Notes: generated by a model from the letters alone, not told the origin. Shown: positions 9,744-20,888, numbered from the stretch's first letter. The stretch: 64,000 nt of DNA from Tomitella gaofuii (GCF_014126825.1 NZ_CP059900.1:3486954-3550953); one strand, 5' to 3'. Made by a program: numbers and translations.

Positions 9744-10693
9744 CGTGCACCCACCAACAGTTCGCCACCCATCTCGGTATCGAGCCGGCGCAGGATCAGA
9801 CCCTCACGCAACGCCCACGGACATATCTGCAGCTGGTCCACCGACAGAGCACGCATGCTCGCCTCCGCGACGAGCGCCCCGGCAACCAGTTGCGGCGACC
9901 GGTCGGCGCTGACGCCTTCGAGCTCCGCACGGTCCGCTGCAGTCATCCTAGAAATAAACGCGATCAGTTGCCGAAGACCGCTGGCCGTCAGCGTCCGTGT
10001 CACGCGCGGGCCGGCGCTCGACGGCGCGGCGCCGGTGAGCCGCGCCAGCGTCCGGAAGGTCTTGGACGTGCCGACGCACAGGTCCGGCGCACCCGCTTTG
10101 AGCAGCTGTTTCGACGGGTCCGACAGCTCCGCGTCGAGCCAGTCCCGCAGCGCCGCGACACGCCGTTTGCCGGGCGGATCGGACCCGAACCAGTCGCGGG
10201 TGAGACGTCCCGCACCCAACTGCAGCGAGTACGCCAGGTCCGGGTCCTCGTCGACGCCGTTGCACAGCTCCAGCGACCCGCCGCCGATGTCGAAGTTCAT
10301 GATGCGCCCGGCGCTCCACCCGTACCAGCGGCGCACCGCCAGGAACGTGAGGCGGGCCTCGTCGACGCCGCCGAGGACGCTCAGCTCCACCCCGGTCTCC
10401 TCCAGGACACGCCCCAGGACCTCTTCCGAGTTGACCGCGTCGCGCACGGCGGAGGTGGCGAAGGCCATCATCTCGCCGCACCCCGACGAGCGGGCGATGC
10501 CGGAGAACTCGGCGACCGCGGCGATGAGGTCGTCGGTGACATCCGGGTGCAGACGGCCGTCCTCGGTCATCCGCTCGGCCAGCCGCAGCGCCACCTTGGA
10601 CGAGCTCATCGGCGTGGGGTGCCCACCGCGATGCGCGTCCACCACCACCAGGTGGACGGTGTTGCTTCCTACGTCGAGTACTCCGAGTCGCAC
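9740..10693 (-). CDS. Ppx/GppA family phosphatase (Rv0496-like)
   Basis: Exopolyphosphatase/guanosine-pentaphosphatase family of the ASKHA (actin-like ATPase) fold. [18 protein letters not shown] is the phosphate-1 loop and [10 protein letters not shown] the phosphate-2 loop; [13 protein letters not shown] and the closing segment [14 protein letters not shown] are also conserved. 317 residues fits the short mycobacterial Ppx1 class without the extra helical domain. GTG 10693 is the only sensible start. It may hydrolyse short-chain polyphosphate or (p)ppGpp-type substrates; which one cannot be told from the sequence. Confidence 0.88.
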   Translation of the reverse strand: MRLGVLDVGSNTVHLVVVDAHRGGHPTPMSSSKVALRLAERMTEDGRLHPDVTDDLIAAVAEFSGIARSSGCGEMMAFATSAVRDAVNSEEVLGRVLEETGVELSVLGGVDEARLTFLAVRRWYGWSAGRIMNFDIGGGSLELCNGVDEDPDLAYSLQLGAGRLTRDWFGSDPPGKRRVAALRDWLDAELSDPSKQLLKAGAPDLCVGTSKTFRTLARLTGAAPSSAGPRVTRTLTASGLRQLIAFISRMTAADRAELEGVSADRSPQLVAGALVAEASMRALSVDQLQICPWALREGLILRRLDTEMGGELLVGAR

Positions 10694-10713
10694 ACCGTCC
10701 AACCTAGCGGGTC

Positions 10714-10719
10714 TACGGT
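10714..10719 (+). promoter_or_regulatory. -10 box of a near-leaderless promoter
   Basis: TACGGT with eight bases to the GTG at 10728, in the 34-bp divergent gap with the phosphatase gene. Confidence 0.45.
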
Positions 10720-10727
10720 GGGGACCT

Positions 10728-11549
10728 GTGACGCACGGACCCCGCACCCGCAGTGACGACCTGCCGCCCGCGGTGGAAGTGAAACCGGACTTCCCGCGCG
10801 AGTGGGTCGAGTTCGTCGACCCGGCCGACCCGGATCACCTGGTGCGTGCCGACATGACCTGGCTGTTGTCGCGGTGGACGTGCGTGTTCGGCACTCCCGC
10901 CTGCCGCGGCATCCTCGCCGACCGGCCGGACGACGGCTGCTGCTCGCACGGTGCCTTCCTCAGCGATGACGACGACCGCGCCCGTCTCGACGCCGCCGTC
11001 GCGGACCTCACCGACGAGGACTGGCAGCTGCGCGAGCGGGGCCTGGGCCCGGACGGATACCTGGTGGAGGACGAGGTGGACGACGAGCCCGCGCTGCGCA
11101 CGCGGCGGCACGACGGCGCCTGCATCTTCCTGAACCGGCCCGGTTTCGCCGGCGGCACCGGGTGCGCGCTGCACCGGATGGCGCTGCGCACCGGCCGGCT
11201 GCCTATGGAGGTCAAGCCCGACGTGTGCTGGCAGCTGCCGGTCCGCCGCACCCAGGACTGGGTGGAGCGCGCAGACGGCGAGCAGGTGCTGGTCTCGACC
11301 ATCGGCGAGTACGACCGGCGTGGCTGGGGCCCCGGCGGCGCCGACCTCGACTGGTACTGCACCGGCGACCCCGCCGCCCACGTCGGCGCGCGTGCGGTGT
11401 GGCAGTCGTACGCCCCGGAGCTGACGGAGCTGCTCGGTGCGGCCGCCTACGCGGAGCTGGCGCGACTGTGCGCCCGGCGGGCCGACCTGGGCCTCGTGGC
11501 CGTCCACCCGGCGACGGCCGCGACCATGGACGGCCGGCCGGCAAACTGA
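10728..11549 (+). CDS. Cysteine-rich conserved protein (Rv0495c-like)
   Basis: 273 residues, highly conserved among mycobacterial relatives but of unknown function. Clustered cysteines suggest a metal site: [43 protein letters not shown] and DVCWQLP. This pattern resembles zinc/iron-chelating cysteine proteins. Divergently transcribed from the Ppx/GppA gene with only 34 bp between starts, as in M. tuberculosis. I would not assign a reaction. Confidence 0.75.
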   Translation: MTHGPRTRSDDLPPAVEVKPDFPREWVEFVDPADPDHLVRADMTWLLSRWTCVFGTPACRGILADRPDDGCCSHGAFLSDDDDRARLDAAVADLTDEDWQLRERGLGPDGYLVEDEVDDEPALRTRRHDGACIFLNRPGFAGGTGCALHRMALRTGRLPMEVKPDVCWQLPVRRTQDWVERADGEQVLVSTIGEYDRRGWGPGGADLDWYCTGDPAAHVGARAVWQSYAPELTELLGAAAYAELARLCARRADLGLVAVHPATAATMDGRPAN

Positions 11550-11806
11550 GAGCGGTCGAAATGGACGAATGTCCTGATCCCATTGACTGATTCTCATTGT
11601 TTTATTCACCCTCGTCAAGGAATGCGCCGCGACAGCCGATCCGCTGGCGGTTTTCAGCGGGTTCTCAGCGTTTGTTAACACTCCGGCGAATGGCCGCGAT
11701 GACCCGTATGAGTGACAGCTTGAACGGCTCTCCGCGCACTTTGCGCCAGCAGTGAATCACCGATTGCACGCGAGTGACCGTTCCTCGGACAGAAGGGCCA
11801 CTGATT

Positions 11807-12373
11807 ATGAAGAAGACGATGAAGAAGGTCGTGACGGCGGCCGCCGCCACCGCAGCAGCCGGCGGAATGGCCCTGGCCATGGCACCCGCCGCCAGCGCGA
11901 GCACTGTCGGTGAACTGCCGGTGGCCCCCGGGTTCACCAACGTGACCGACCAGGTCACCCCGTACGACGCTCCCGGCGCGTTCAATCCCGGCCCCGGGGC
12001 GGTCCTCGTCAGTCCCGCGTACGGTACCGCGACCGTGGTCGCGTGCCGCGTCGACGCGGCCAACATCTGGCGGGATTGCCATCAGCGCGGCTGGGCCGGC
12101 GAATGGCACCAGGTTCACTACGTCGCCAATGTGAACGGCCACCCCACTTTCGTCACCGTGGACCTTCCGCAGGGTTCCAGCGTTCCGCAGCTCCCCGTCA
12201 TTGAACTGCCGGCCGGAAGCGTTTCGGGCAGCCTCGTCAACATCATGGGCGGCCTCGGCGCCGGCTCCACCGGCTCGGGCGGCGGCGGCGCCCAGGGCGG
12301 CCTGAACCTCAACCTCGGCGGCAGCCTCGGCGACATCGGCCTCGGCCTGCAGGGCGGCGTCGGCAGCTCCTGA
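11807..12373 (+). CDS. Secreted protein of unknown function
   Basis: 188 residues. Lysine-rich start MKKTMKKVVTAAAATAAAGG, hydrophobic core and AxA site (APAASAS) form a classical Sec signal peptide of about 32 residues. The mature part holds two cysteines (VVACRVDAANIWRDCHQ) that could form a disulphide, then a glycine-rich tail (GSGGGGAQGGLNLNLGGSLGD). AGAAGGG-like AGAAGGGCC precedes the ATG. No family recognised. It stands alone with a 257-bp A/T-richer leader and a strong terminator. Confidence 0.72.
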   Translation: MKKTMKKVVTAAAATAAAGGMALAMAPAASASTVGELPVAPGFTNVTDQVTPYDAPGAFNPGPGAVLVSPAYGTATVVACRVDAANIWRDCHQRGWAGEWHQVHYVANVNGHPTFVTVDLPQGSSVPQLPVIELPAGSVSGSLVNIMGGLGAGSTGSGGGGAQGGLNLNLGGSLGDIGLGLQGGVGSS

Positions 12374-12390
12374 GCGGCCTCCCTGCACGA

Positions 12391-12428
12391 GAGAGGACCC
12401 CGCAGCGGTACAGCTGCGGGGTCCTCTC
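12391..12428. terminator. Perfect 16-bp hairpin between convergent genes
   Basis: GAGAGGACCCCGCAGC (12391-12406) pairs perfectly with GCTGCGGGGTCCTCTC (12413-12428), loop of six. It lies between the secreted-protein gene and regX3, which converge, so it probably works in both directions. There is no long T-run, as is usual in actinobacteria. Confidence 0.85.
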
Positions 12429-12493
12429 GTCGTCTCCGGCCGGGCGGGCCATGCCCCGCCGACTCGCGTCCCGTCAGAGGCAGGGCGCGCCGC

Positions 12494-13186
12494 TCACTCC
12501 TCCAGCTTGTAGCCGAGGCCGCGCACCGTCACCAGGTGCCGGGGCTTGCCCGGGTCCTGCTCGATCTTGGCGCGCAGCCGCTTGACGTGCACGTCGAGCG
12601 TCTTGGTGTCGCCCACGTAGTCCGCGCCCCACACCCGTTCGATCAGCTGCTGCCGGGTGAGCACCCGGCCGGCGTTGCGCAGCAGGAACTCGAGCAGTTC
12701 GAACTCCTTGAGCGGCGGCGCGATCTCCTCGCCGCCCACGGTCACCACGTGCCGCTCCACGTCCATGGCCACCGGCCCGCACGTGAGCATCGCGTCGTCG
12801 TAGCCGTCGTCCTCCACCGCGGGCTCGGTACCGCGGCGCAGGACGGCGCGGATGCGGGCGATCAGCTCGCGCGCCGAGTACGGCTTGGTGACGTAGTCGT
12901 CGGCCCCGATCTCCAGGCCCACCACCTTGTCGATCTCGCTGTCGCGCGCCGTCACCATGATCACCGGCACCGACGACTTGGCCCGCAGCTGCTTGCACAC
13001 GTCGTTGCCGCTCATGCCCGGCAGCATCAGGTCCAGCAGGACGATGTCCGCGCCATCACGGTCGAACGATTCCAGCGCGGACGGCCCGTCCACGGACACG
13101 GTAACCTCGAAGCCCTCCTTGCGGAGGAGGAAGGCGAGCGGCTCGGCAAGCGATGGCTCGTCCTCCACGATCAGCACTCGGTTCAC
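12494..13186 (-). CDS. regX3: Response regulator RegX3
   Basis: OmpR/PhoB-type regulator, 230 residues. Receiver domain: acidic pocket VEDE, phosphoacceptor Asp52 in LLDLMLPG, conserved Thr in MVTARD and Lys in YVTKPYS. C-terminal winged helix: [36 protein letters not shown] and VRGLGYKLE. Partner of the kinase encoded just upstream (four-base overlap). In mycobacteria SenX3-RegX3 responds to phosphate limitation. Confidence 0.95.
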   Translation of the reverse strand: MNRVLIVEDEPSLAEPLAFLLRKEGFEVTVSVDGPSALESFDRDGADIVLLDLMLPGMSGNDVCKQLRAKSSVPVIMVTARDSEIDKVVGLEIGADDYVTKPYSARELIARIRAVLRRGTEPAVEDDGYDDAMLTCGPVAMDVERHVVTVGGEEIAPPLKEFELLEFLLRNAGRVLTRQQLIERVWGADYVGDTKTLDVHVKRLRAKIEQDPGKPRHLVTVRGLGYKLEE

Positions 13187-14385
13187 CGACGGATGTCCTC
13201 TCTATGGTCGGGGTCGGGCCGTGGGGGCCCCGGCGGAGTCTGCAGCGCGGACGGTTCGCCCGTGCGGTCCGGGATGTGTGCGGGCAGCTCCAGCGTGAAG
13301 GTGGACCCCGTGCCGGGCTTGCTCCACAACCGGATGCGGCCATTGTGATTGATGGCCACGTGCTTGACGATGGCCAGCCCCAGGCCCGTGCCGCCCGTCT
13401 CACGTGAGCGCGCCTTGTCGACGCGGAAGAACCGCTCGAACACGCGCTCCTGGTACTTGGGGGCGATGCCGATGCCGTGGTCGGTGACGCTGATCTGCAC
13501 CTGGCCCCGCCGCAGGGCGCGGCTCACGGCCACAGGGGAACCTTTGGGCGAGTAGTTGACCGCGTTGGAGATGAGATTGGTCAGCGCCGTCGTCAGCAGC
13601 ATCTCGTCGCCGAGCACCCGCAGGCCGCTCGGCGCGTCCGTGGTGATCTCGATCTCCGCGGCGTCGGCGGTGAGCGCCGCGTTGTCCATGGCGGCCGCGA
13701 TGATCGCGTCGACGTCGACCTCTTCGAGGTTGGGCAGCTTCTCCGCGCCCTGCAACCGCGAGAGCGCGATCAGCTCGGAGACCATCGCGCCCAGGCGGGT
13801 CGCCTCGCCCTGCACCTTCTGTCCGAAGTGCCGGACCGTCTCCGGGTCGTCCGCCGACTCGAGCAACGCCTCCGCCAGCAGCCCCATGGCGCCGACGGGC
13901 GTCTTGAGTTCGTGGCTGACGTTGGCGACGAAGTCCCTGCGCGCGGACTCCATGCGGACGATCTCGGAGTCGTCGTCGGCGAACAGCAGCGCGTAGCGGC
14001 CCACCCTGTCGTCGAGCACGCGCGCCTGCCCGCGCACCGACATGGACCGCCCCTGGCTGCGCTGGTCGCCCATCAGGTCGAAGTCCACCGGGTGCCGCTC
14101 GGAGAGCACCTTGCGCGCCGCCGCCCAAGCCCGGTCGTCGAGCTCGTCGTCCTCCACCAGGCCCAGCTCGGTGGCCCGCCGGTTGAACAGGACGATGTCG
14201 CGCTTGCCGTCGACCACCGCGATGCCCGTGGGCGAGTCGTCCACCACCAGCTCGAGCAGCTTCGACGGCGACGGTCCGTGGGTGAGGTAACGGCGCCGGT
14301 CGATCCACTCACGTACGCGCGGCCCCGCCGCCACCCCGGCCGCGGCGCCGATCGCGATCCCGGCCACCAGCATCGGCGCCTTCAC
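13183..14385 (-). CDS. senX3: Sensor histidine kinase SenX3
   Basis: 400 residues. One N-terminal membrane helix ([19 protein letters not shown]), then a PAS-like domain ([19 protein letters not shown]), H-box [16 protein letters not shown] with phosphorylated His158, N-box [10 protein letters not shown], and G-boxes DHGIGI and [12 protein letters not shown]. Only one membrane segment is visible, so there is no extended periplasmic sensor; sensing is probably through the PAS domain or through partner proteins of the phosphate transporter. Order senX3-regX3 as in Rv0490-Rv0491. Confidence 0.94.
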   Translation of the reverse strand: MKAPMLVAGIAIGAAAGVAAGPRVREWIDRRRYLTHGPSPSKLLELVVDDSPTGIAVVDGKRDIVLFNRRATELGLVEDDELDDRAWAAARKVLSERHPVDFDLMGDQRSQGRSMSVRGQARVLDDRVGRYALLFADDDSEIVRMESARRDFVANVSHELKTPVGAMGLLAEALLESADDPETVRHFGQKVQGEATRLGAMVSELIALSRLQGAEKLPNLEEVDVDAIIAAAMDNAALTADAAEIEITTDAPSGLRVLGDEMLLTTALTNLISNAVNYSPKGSPVAVSRALRRGQVQISVTDHGIGIAPKYQERVFERFFRVDKARSRETGGTGLGLAIVKHVAINHNGRIRLWSKPGTGSTFTLELPAHIPDRTGEPSALQTPPGPPRPDPDHREDIRR

Positions 14386-14448
14386 CCCCGGTTCCCCGCG
14401 TGCCGGGGGTGCGCTGCGCGCATCGGCTGTTTCCGCGTCACGGCCGCG

Positions 14449-15201
14449 TCACTTGCCCTGGCCGGCGACGGCGGCGGCACCGGCCGCGGCGGCCTCCGGG
14501 TCCAGGTACTCGCCGCCGACCGTGACCGGTCGCAGCGCGCCGCCCTCGTCGGTGAGGTCGTAGCGCAGGGGGATGCCGGTGGGGATGTTCACGCCCGCGA
14601 TGTCCTCGTCGGAGATCCCGTCGAGGTGCTTGACCAGCGCCCGGATCGAGTTGCCGTGCGCCGCGACGAGCACCGTGCGGCCGGCGCGCAGGTCCGCGGC
14701 GATCTCCGCCTCGAAGTACGGGATCAGACGTTCGACGACGTCCTGGAGGCACTCGGTCATGGGGACCGCATCCAGGTCGGCGTAGCGGGGGTCCGTGTCC
14801 TGGCTGAACTCGCTGCCGGCTGCGATCTGCGGCGGCGGGGTGTCGTAGCTGCGGCGCCACAGCATGAACTGGTCCTCGCCGAATTCGGCCTTGGTCTCCG
14901 CCTTGTTCTTGCCCTGCAGCGCGCCGTAGTGCCGCTCGTTCAGGCGCCAGTCGCGCTTGACGGGGATCCAATGCCGGTCCGCGGCGTCCAGCGCCAGGTT
15001 GGCGGTGGTGATGGCACGGCGCAGCAGCGACGTGTAGAGCACGTCCGGGAGCAGGCCGTGCTCCACCAGCAGCTCGCCGCCGCGGCGTGCCTCGGCGGTG
15101 CCCTTGTCCGTGAGCGCGACATCCACCCAGCCGGTGAACAGGTTCTTTGCGTTCCAATCGCTCTCGCCGTGGCGGAGCAGCACCAGGGTTCCCATAGTCA
15201 T
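14449..15201 (-). CDS. gpmA: 2,3-bisphosphoglycerate-dependent phosphoglycerate mutase
   Basis: Glycolytic interconversion of 3- and 2-phosphoglycerate. 250 residues, as expected for dPGM. Catalytic phospho-histidine in [12 protein letters not shown] (His11), then [17 protein letters not shown] and the second histidine in [18 protein letters not shown]. tuberculosis gpm1 (Rv0489) also sits beside senX3. Two in-frame ATG codons (15201 and 15195) are possible. The C-terminus has an alanine-rich tail ([14 protein letters not shown]). Confidence 0.95.
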   Translation of the reverse strand: MTMGTLVLLRHGESDWNAKNLFTGWVDVALTDKGTAEARRGGELLVEHGLLPDVLYTSLLRRAITTANLALDAADRHWIPVKRDWRLNERHYGALQGKNKAETKAEFGEDQFMLWRRSYDTPPPQIAAGSEFSQDTDPRYADLDAVPMTECLQDVVERLIPYFEAEIAADLRAGRTVLVAAHGNSIRALVKHLDGISDEDIAGVNIPTGIPLRYDLTDEGGALRPVTVGGEYLDPEAAAAGAAAVAGQGK

Positions 15202-15209
15202 GGCGACGA

Positions 15210-15866
15210 TTATCCCAGGTCCTGCCCGTCGCCCGAACCAGGACCCGACGCCGGCCCCGACCCTGCCTCGGTCACCACGTTCCGCGGGGGGTCGCCGGCC
15301 CGGCCGATCTCGCCGCGCGCGGCCGCCGCCCGGTCCTCGTCGGTGACCAGATGCTCGAACGCGGCGAGGTTGCGCAACGACTCGCCGCGCACCGTGCGCC
15401 AGCGCCATTCACGCCGGATCGACGTGTGGAATCCGAGCTCGAGGATGGTGTTGAAGTCGCCGTCCGCCGCCTCGAGAACCTGGCCCAGCACGCGGTCGAG
15501 CTCGTCCGGTCCCAAGGCGTCCGTCGAGATGCGGCCCACCAGGTAGATGTCGCCGATCTTGTCGATCGTGTAGTGCACGCCGAACAGGTGCCGGTTGCGC
15601 CGCAGCAGCCACTTGTACACGGCCGCATGGTCCTCGTCCGGGTGCCGGGCCACGAACGCCTCCACCCGCACCCCGTGCACTCCGACGGTGAGCAGGCAGG
15701 TGGTCTTCAGCTTGCGCTCGCCGGGCAGTGTGAGGACGAAATGCGGCCCCTCCGGGCGCGTGTAGTCGATGCCGGAAGCGTCGAGCGCGGCGCCGATCAA
15801 CGCGACGGCGTCGTCGACCGTCCGCGTCCCTGTCCCGGCCTCGCCGTCCATGCCGTGCCTGCTCAT
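15210..15866 (-). CDS. YbjN domain-containing protein (Rv0487-like)
   Basis: 218 residues with a YbjN/bacterial sensory-transduction-regulator fold: [62 protein letters not shown] and [24 protein letters not shown]. The family is a type III secretion chaperone-like fold; its role in actinobacteria is unknown. Start ATG 15866 follows GGGAGG and overlaps the stop of mshA by four bases, so it belongs to the mshA operon. The tail after residue 190 is low-complexity. Confidence 0.88.
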   Translation of the reverse strand: MSRHGMDGEAGTGTRTVDDAVALIGAALDASGIDYTRPEGPHFVLTLPGERKLKTTCLLTVGVHGVRVEAFVARHPDEDHAAVYKWLLRRNRHLFGVHYTIDKIGDIYLVGRISTDALGPDELDRVLGQVLEAADGDFNTILELGFHTSIRREWRWRTVRGESLRNLAAFEHLVTDEDRAAAARGEIGRAGDPPRNVVTEAGSGPASGPGSGDGQDLG

Positions 15867-17284
15867 GCCGTCACCTCCCGCAATCGCCGCCGGCCCGCGC
15901 CGGCCTCCCGGTCCTGCCCGTGCTGGTCCTGCCCGTGCTCGTCCTGGCCGGGGCGTCCCGCCACCTGCCCCGCGATCTGCGCGTCCCAGTCGAGCATGGC
16001 ACGCCGGTATGTGCTGCGCAGCCCCTCCGCGGTGTGGCTCCAGGAGAACGCCGCCGCATGCCGGGGCGCCGCGGCCGCCATCCGCGCGCGCAGCCGCGGC
16101 TGCCGGATCAGCGATTCCAGCGCCGCCGCCCACCGGTCGATGCCGTGGCCGTCGACGAGGATGCCGGTCTCGCCGTCGCGCACCGCCACGCCGAGCCCGC
16201 CGACGCGCGCCGCCACCACCGGCACCCCGCACGCCTGCGCCTCGATCGCCACCAGCCCGAACGACTCCGAGTGGCTGGGCACCGCGACGACGTCCGACGC
16301 GCGGTACACCTGGGCGAGCCGGTCCGGCGGCTGCGGCGGCAGGAAGGTGACCCGGTGGGCGATGCCCAGCTCCGCGGCCAGCGCCATCAGCGATTCCGGC
16401 CGGCGCAGCCCGCTGCCCGACGGCCCGCCGACGACGAGCACGCGCAGATTCGTTTCGGGTTCCTGTTCGAGGACGCGCGCCGCGGCCCGCACCAGGACGT
16501 CCGGCGCCTTGAGCGGTTGGATGCGCCCCACGAAGGTCACCACCGTCTCGGCCGGGTTCAGGCCCAGCTCGGCACGCGCTGCGGCGGTGTCGCCCGGCCG
16601 GTACCTGCGCAGGTCCGCGCCGGGCGCGATGACGTCGACGCGGTCCGGGTCGGCGTCGTGGATCGCGATGAGCTGGCGGCGTTCCTCCGCCGTGTTGGCG
16701 ACCAGGCGGTCGGCCTCGGCCACCACCTGCTGCTCGCCGATCCGCCGCGAGAGGGGCTCGGGCACGTCGCCCGCCGCCAGCGCCGCGTTCTTCACCGCGG
16801 CGAGCGTGTGCGCCGTGTGCACCAGCGGCACCGCCCACCGGTCGCGGGCCAGCCAGCCCACCTGGCCGGACAGCCAATAGTGCGAATGCACCAGGTCGTA
16901 GTACCCGGGCGCATGCTGGGCCTCCGCCCGCAGCACCCCGGCGGTGAACGCGCACAGCTGCGTCGGCAGGTCGCGCTTGTCCAGCCCCTCGAAGGGCCCC
17001 GCCACGACGTTGCGCACCAGCACGCCCGGCGCGGCCTCCTCCACCGGCGGGAGGTCCGACCGCGTGGCGCGCGTGAAGATCTCCACCTCCACGCCCCGGC
17101 GTGCCAGCTCGCGGGCCGTCTCGAGCACGTAGACGTTCATGCCGCCGGCGTCGCCCGTGCCCGGCTGGTTGAGCGGCGAGGTGTGCAGCGAGAGCACGGC
17201 CACCCGGCGCAGCTCCCGGTGCCCCGCCGCGCCACCGGGAAAGGACGCGCCGCCGGGGAGGGGGAAGGCGCCGCCCCCCGTCAT
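15863..17284 (-). CDS. mshA: D-inositol-3-phosphate glycosyltransferase (mycothiol synthesis)
   Basis: GT4 enzyme joining UDP-GlcNAc and 1L-myo-inositol-1-phosphate, the first step of mycothiol synthesis. 473 residues. [24 protein letters not shown] is the signature acceptor/donor loop, with [46 protein letters not shown] and the EX7E-type donor segment [20 protein letters not shown]. The C-terminus carries a short odd repeat ([15 protein letters not shown]). It overlaps both neighbours by four bases, within an operon hydrolase-mshA-ybjN. Confidence 0.95.
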   Translation of the reverse strand: MTGGGAFPLPGGASFPGGAAGHRELRRVAVLSLHTSPLNQPGTGDAGGMNVYVLETARELARRGVEVEIFTRATRSDLPPVEEAAPGVLVRNVVAGPFEGLDKRDLPTQLCAFTAGVLRAEAQHAPGYYDLVHSHYWLSGQVGWLARDRWAVPLVHTAHTLAAVKNAALAAGDVPEPLSRRIGEQQVVAEADRLVANTAEERRQLIAIHDADPDRVDVIAPGADLRRYRPGDTAAARAELGLNPAETVVTFVGRIQPLKAPDVLVRAAARVLEQEPETNLRVLVVGGPSGSGLRRPESLMALAAELGIAHRVTFLPPQPPDRLAQVYRASDVVAVPSHSESFGLVAIEAQACGVPVVAARVGGLGVAVRDGETGILVDGHGIDRWAAALESLIRQPRLRARMAAAAPRHAAAFSWSHTAEGLRSTYRRAMLDWDAQIAGQVAGRPGQDEHGQDQHGQDREAGAGRRRLREVTA

Positions 17285-18159
17285 CGACCGCCCCCGGCGC
17301 CGTCGAGCACGTCGATGAACTCGTCGATCTCGCTGATGAACCGCCCCTCGTTCTCGATGAACGGCGCGTGCCCGCCGCCCTCCCAGAACGATGGCCGCAC
17401 CTGTGGGATCGTCGCCAGCGCGTGCTCGGCGGCGCTCGGGTCGACGATGCGGTCGTCCGTGCCGTGCATCACGAGCACCGGGATGTCCAGGGACGCGAGC
17501 ATCTCGTCGTGCCCCGAGTTGCGGTTGAACAGCGCCGTGCGCACCCGCGGCGGCGTGCCCAGCGCCAGCGCCAGCAGCGCCTGTTCGCGTTCGCCCTTGC
17601 CGTGCACCTCGCCGTGGAAGGCCGACGTGAGCTCGATCATCGCGGGAACGGCCACCGCGGCGTCCGTGGCCAGCACGGACGGCATCGCGGTGCGCATGGC
17701 CTTGCCCACGCGGCCGCCCTTCTGCCCGCGGCCGATCCCCGTGAGCGCGCCCACCAGGATCAGCCCACCCACGGTGCCGTCCGCCGCGGCGCCGCGCTCG
17801 TTGTCGAGAAAGTCGCAGCACACCAGCCCGCCGTAGGACCAGCCCAGCAGCACCGCGCCGGCCCCCGCGCCGATCCCCTCCGCGTCCAGGACGGCACGCA
17901 GATCGCCCGCCCACAGCGACGGATCGTCGTACGCGTCCTCGGGGGCGTCGGAATAGCCGTGGCCGCGCAGGTCCACCGCGATCACGCGGTACTGGCGGGT
18001 GAGCGCCGCGAGCACGTTGGGCCCCCAACAGGCGGACGACTGTGCCCATCCGTGCACCAGGATCAGCGGGCGCGCGCCGACCCGGCCGTCGGCTCTGTAG
18101 ACGATGCGCGTCCCGTCCGACGCAACCACCTGCCGGACCGCAGCACTGTGCTCTGCCAT
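17281..18159 (-). CDS. Alpha/beta-fold hydrolase
   Basis: 292 residues. Oxyanion-hole motif [15 protein letters not shown], nucleophile elbow [10 protein letters not shown] (Ser), acid in [14 protein letters not shown] and catalytic His in [11 protein letters not shown], so a complete triad. Probably an esterase or similar; substrate unknown. Its stop overlaps the start of mshA by four bases, an arrangement I do not recall from mycobacteria, which may mean a link to mycothiol or simply an insertion into the operon. Start ATG 18159 is preferred to the upstream in-frame ATG at 18279. Confidence 0.85.
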   Translation of the reverse strand: MAEHSAAVRQVVASDGTRIVYRADGRVGARPLILVHGWAQSSACWGPNVLAALTRQYRVIAVDLRGHGYSDAPEDAYDDPSLWAGDLRAVLDAEGIGAGAGAVLLGWSYGGLVCCDFLDNERGAAADGTVGGLILVGALTGIGRGQKGGRVGKAMRTAMPSVLATDAAVAVPAMIELTSAFHGEVHGKGEREQALLALALGTPPRVRTALFNRNSGHDEMLASLDIPVLVMHGTDDRIVDPSAAEHALATIPQVRPSFWEGGGHAPFIENEGRFISEIDEFIDVLDGAGGGR

Positions 18160-18242
18160 GGCCCCCAGAGTATGCCCGCGCAGCAACCCCGGCCGCCCGC
18201 GGGTGAGACATCGCACCGGCCCCGCCGCGGCGGCCCGGCGAT

Positions 18243-18248
18243 TAGGGT
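18243..18248 (+). promoter_or_regulatory. -10 box of a leaderless promoter (SDR)
   Basis: TAGGGT with six bases to the ATG at 18255 and no Shine-Dalgarno. Confidence 0.5.
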
Positions 18249-18254
18249 CGGGGC

Positions 18255-19139
18255 ATGGCATCAGATCACCCTGCTTCACGCACCGGCGGCCCCGCGTCCG
18301 GTGCCGGCCCAGGCGGCCCGGCCGCGCACGAGGAACTCGCCCGCGGCGTCGACGCGACCACCGAGCAACAGCGTGCGGACCAGCAGCGGGCGGACGGGGC
18401 GGCCGGGCGCCGCCGGACCGCCGTCGTCACCGGCGCGAGTTCCGGCATCGGCGAAGCCTGTGCCCGCGCCCTCGCCGCGCAGGGGTTCGACGTGGTCCTC
18501 GGCGCCCGCCGCACCGACCGCATCGACGCGATCGCCGCCGAGATCGGCGGCCGCGCGCACCGGCTCGACATCACCGACCAGGACTCCGTCGACGCGTTCG
18601 CCGCGGCCGCCGGACCGGTGGACGTGCTCGTGAACAACGCCGGCGGCGCCAAGGGCCTGGCCCCCGTCGCGGAGGCCGACCTGGACGACTGGCGCTGGAT
18701 GTGGGAGACCAACGTCCTGGGGACCCTGCGCGTCACCAAGGCGCTGCTGCCCAGGCTGATCGACTCGGGCGACGGGCTCGTCGTCACCGTCACCTCGGTG
18801 GCCGCGCTGAGCTCCTACGACGGCGGTGCCGGGTACACCTCCGCCAAACACGCGCAGGCCCTGCTGCACCGCACGATGCGCGGCGAACTGCTGGGCAAGC
18901 CGGTGCGCTTCACCGAGATCTGCCCTGGAATGGTCGAAACCGAGTTCTCCCTGGTGCGATTCAAGGGCGACGCCGAACGCGCCGACAACGTCTACGCGGG
19001 GGTCACCCCGCTGGTGGCCGAGGACATCGCCGACATCGTCGTGTTCGCCGCCACCCGCCCGTCGCACGTGGACCTCGACCAGATCGTGGTGCGGCCGCGG
19101 GACCAGGCGCACGACGGGCGGGTCAACCGGCGGATCTGA
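18255..19139 (+). CDS. Short-chain dehydrogenase/reductase (Rv0484c-like)
   Basis: Classical SDR, 294 residues with a 50-residue polar N-terminal extension. Cofactor motif VVTGASSGIGEA, NNAG motif LVNNAGGAKG, catalytic Ser in VTSVAALSS and YTSAK (Tyr and Lys). ICPGMVETEFSLVRFKGD resembles the YdfG/3-hydroxy-acid dehydrogenase group. Substrate unknown. Convergent with murB, and close to it in M. tuberculosis too. Confidence 0.9.
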   Translation: MASDHPASRTGGPASGAGPGGPAAHEELARGVDATTEQQRADQQRADGAAGRRRTAVVTGASSGIGEACARALAAQGFDVVLGARRTDRIDAIAAEIGGRAHRLDITDQDSVDAFAAAAGPVDVLVNNAGGAKGLAPVAEADLDDWRWMWETNVLGTLRVTKALLPRLIDSGDGLVVTVTSVAALSSYDGGAGYTSAKHAQALLHRTMRGELLGKPVRFTEICPGMVETEFSLVRFKGDAERADNVYAGVTPLVAEDIADIVVFAATRPSHVDLDQIVVRPRDQAHDGRVNRRI

Positions 19140-19175
19140 GGCCGGCGGGCGGCGGCCGACGGGCCGCGCCACAGT

Positions 19176-20291
19176 TCAGATCTCGCAGCCGACGAGCACC
19201 GGCTCCGGCACCAGCAGCACCCCGAAGGCTTCGTGCACGCCGTCGCGCACCTCGCGGGCCAGCGCCAGCAGCTCGCCGGTGCGCGCCGCCCCTCGGTTGG
19301 TGAGCGCCAGCGTGTGTTTGGTCGACAGCCGCGCCGGCGCGCCGGCGCCGGGGTATCCCTTGCCGAAGCCGGCGCGCTCGATGAGCCACCCGGCCGACAG
19401 CTTGGTGCGCCCCTCGCCCGCCGGGTACTGCGGCACCCGCGCGTCCGCACCGACGCGCGCCGCGACCGCCTCCAGCACTGCGGGCAGCCGCGCGTCGTCG
19501 ACCACCGGGTTGGTGAAGAACGAGCCGGCGCTCCACGAGTCGTGGTCGGGTGTGCCGTCGTCGAGCCTCAGGTCCGCCACCATGCCCTTGCCGGCGCGCA
19601 GGCCCAGGACCGTGCGGCGGACCTCGTCGACGGGCAGCCTCGCCCCCGCCTCGGCGCCCAGCCGCGCCGCCAGTTCGCCGTAGCGCAGCGGCGCGCTGAG
19701 CCCGTCGCCGCGCAGGCGCATCTCCACGGTGAGCACCAGCGCGTCATCCCGGTGTTTGAGCACGGACGTCCGGTAGCCGAGCTCCAGCGCGTCCGGTGTC
19801 ACCCAGTGCCGTTCACCGGTGCCGCGGTCGAGCAGCTCCACGCGTTCGAGGACGTCGGCGACCTCGGCCCCGTAGGCGCCCACGTTCTGCACGGGGGTGG
19901 CCCCCGCGGAGCCGGGGATCCCCGAGAGGCATTCGATGCCGCCGAGCCCCGCCGCCACGGTCCGCGCCACCACGTCGTCCCACAGCGCGCCCGCGTCGGC
20001 GCGCACGAGGGTCCCGTCGATGTCGATCCCCGCCGTCGCCACCCGCACGGCCGCGCCGTCGAAGCCTGCGTCGGCGATGACCAGGTTGGACCCGCCGCCG
20101 AGGATCAGGGTGCGCACCCCGGCCGCGTCGAGCGCACGCACCACGGCCACGAGGGCCCCGGTGTCGGCACAGGTCACCAGATGGGCGCAGGGGCCGCCGA
20201 CGCGCAGCGTGGTCAGGCCCGCCAGTGCGGCGCCGGCGGCGTGCCCGGCGCCGGCGTCGGCCGCGAGCCCGGGGAGATCGAGAGTGTGCAC
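19176..20291 (-). CDS. murB: UDP-N-acetylenolpyruvoylglucosamine reductase
   Basis: FAD-dependent NADPH reduction that makes UDP-MurNAc for peptidoglycan. FAD-binding segment [58 protein letters not shown], then [11 protein letters not shown] with the proton-donor serine and [16 protein letters not shown]. 371 residues, type I. GTG 20291 is the start; the in-frame sequence upstream is antisense to the DUF2505 gene. Confidence 0.94.
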   Translation of the reverse strand: MHTLDLPGLAADAGAGHAAGAALAGLTTLRVGGPCAHLVTCADTGALVAVVRALDAAGVRTLILGGGSNLVIADAGFDGAAVRVATAGIDIDGTLVRADAGALWDDVVARTVAAGLGGIECLSGIPGSAGATPVQNVGAYGAEVADVLERVELLDRGTGERHWVTPDALELGYRTSVLKHRDDALVLTVEMRLRGDGLSAPLRYGELAARLGAEAGARLPVDEVRRTVLGLRAGKGMVADLRLDDGTPDHDSWSAGSFFTNPVVDDARLPAVLEAVAARVGADARVPQYPAGEGRTKLSAGWLIERAGFGKGYPGAGAPARLSTKHTLALTNRGAARTGELLALAREVRDGVHEAFGVLLVPEPVLVGCEI

Positions 20292-20303
20292 AGCAGCCCA
20301 CGG

Positions 20304-20309
20304 TAACCT
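20304..20309 (+). promoter_or_regulatory. -10 box of a leaderless promoter (DUF2505)
   Basis: TAACCT with six bases to the ATG at 20316, in the short divergent gap with murB. Confidence 0.5.
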
Positions 20310-20315
20310 GCCCCC

Positions 20316-20828
20316 ATGCCACGACGCATCGAGTACTCGGCCCGCTTGTCCGGGAACGCAGCACGCACCTACGCAGCGCTGGCCGACAAGGCGTATTGGG
20401 ACGGTCTTATGGACCGCCTCCGCGAGTTCACGCCCGTGTCGGTGGTCGAGTCGTTCGAGTCCGGCGACGACGGCATCCGGGTGGAGATGACGCAGGTGAT
20501 CGCACGCGAGATGATGCCCGCCGTGGCACAAACGGTGCTGCAGACCGACCTCGTCATCACCCGCCGTGCGGCGTTCGGGCCGTTCGCTCCGGGCGGCGTC
20601 ACCACGGGCAGCTTCTCCGCGACGATCCCCACCGCGCCGGGCAGCCTGGGCGGCGACGTCACCCTCACCGACGACGACGCCGGATCGGTGCTGCACTACA
20701 CCCCCGAGGCCAAGGTGAACATCCCGTTCGTCGGAGGCAAGCTCGAGGACGTGATCTTAGAGAATCTGGAGAACCTGTTCGGCATCGAGGAGGGCTTCAC
20801 CAATCACTGGCTGCGTTCGCACAGCTGA
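20316..20828 (+). CDS. DUF2505 family protein (SRPBCC-like fold)
   Basis: 170 residues, counterpart of Rv0481c. The pattern [32 protein letters not shown] is typical of DUF2505, followed by beta strands VRVEM-like [17 protein letters not shown] and a C-terminal helix VPFVGGKLE-like [17 protein letters not shown], suggesting a START/SRPBCC ligand-binding fold. Function unknown. Divergent from murB. Confidence 0.85.
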   Translation: MPRRIEYSARLSGNAARTYAALADKAYWDGLMDRLREFTPVSVVESFESGDDGIRVEMTQVIAREMMPAVAQTVLQTDLVITRRAAFGPFAPGGVTTGSFSATIPTAPGSLGGDVTLTDDDAGSVLHYTPEAKVNIPFVGGKLEDVILENLENLFGIEEGFTNHWLRSHS

Positions 20829-20888
20829 GACACGGCGCCGACAAGATTCTCATCATTCTTTCAGGTTGATCGTGGACAATCTGTCCCG

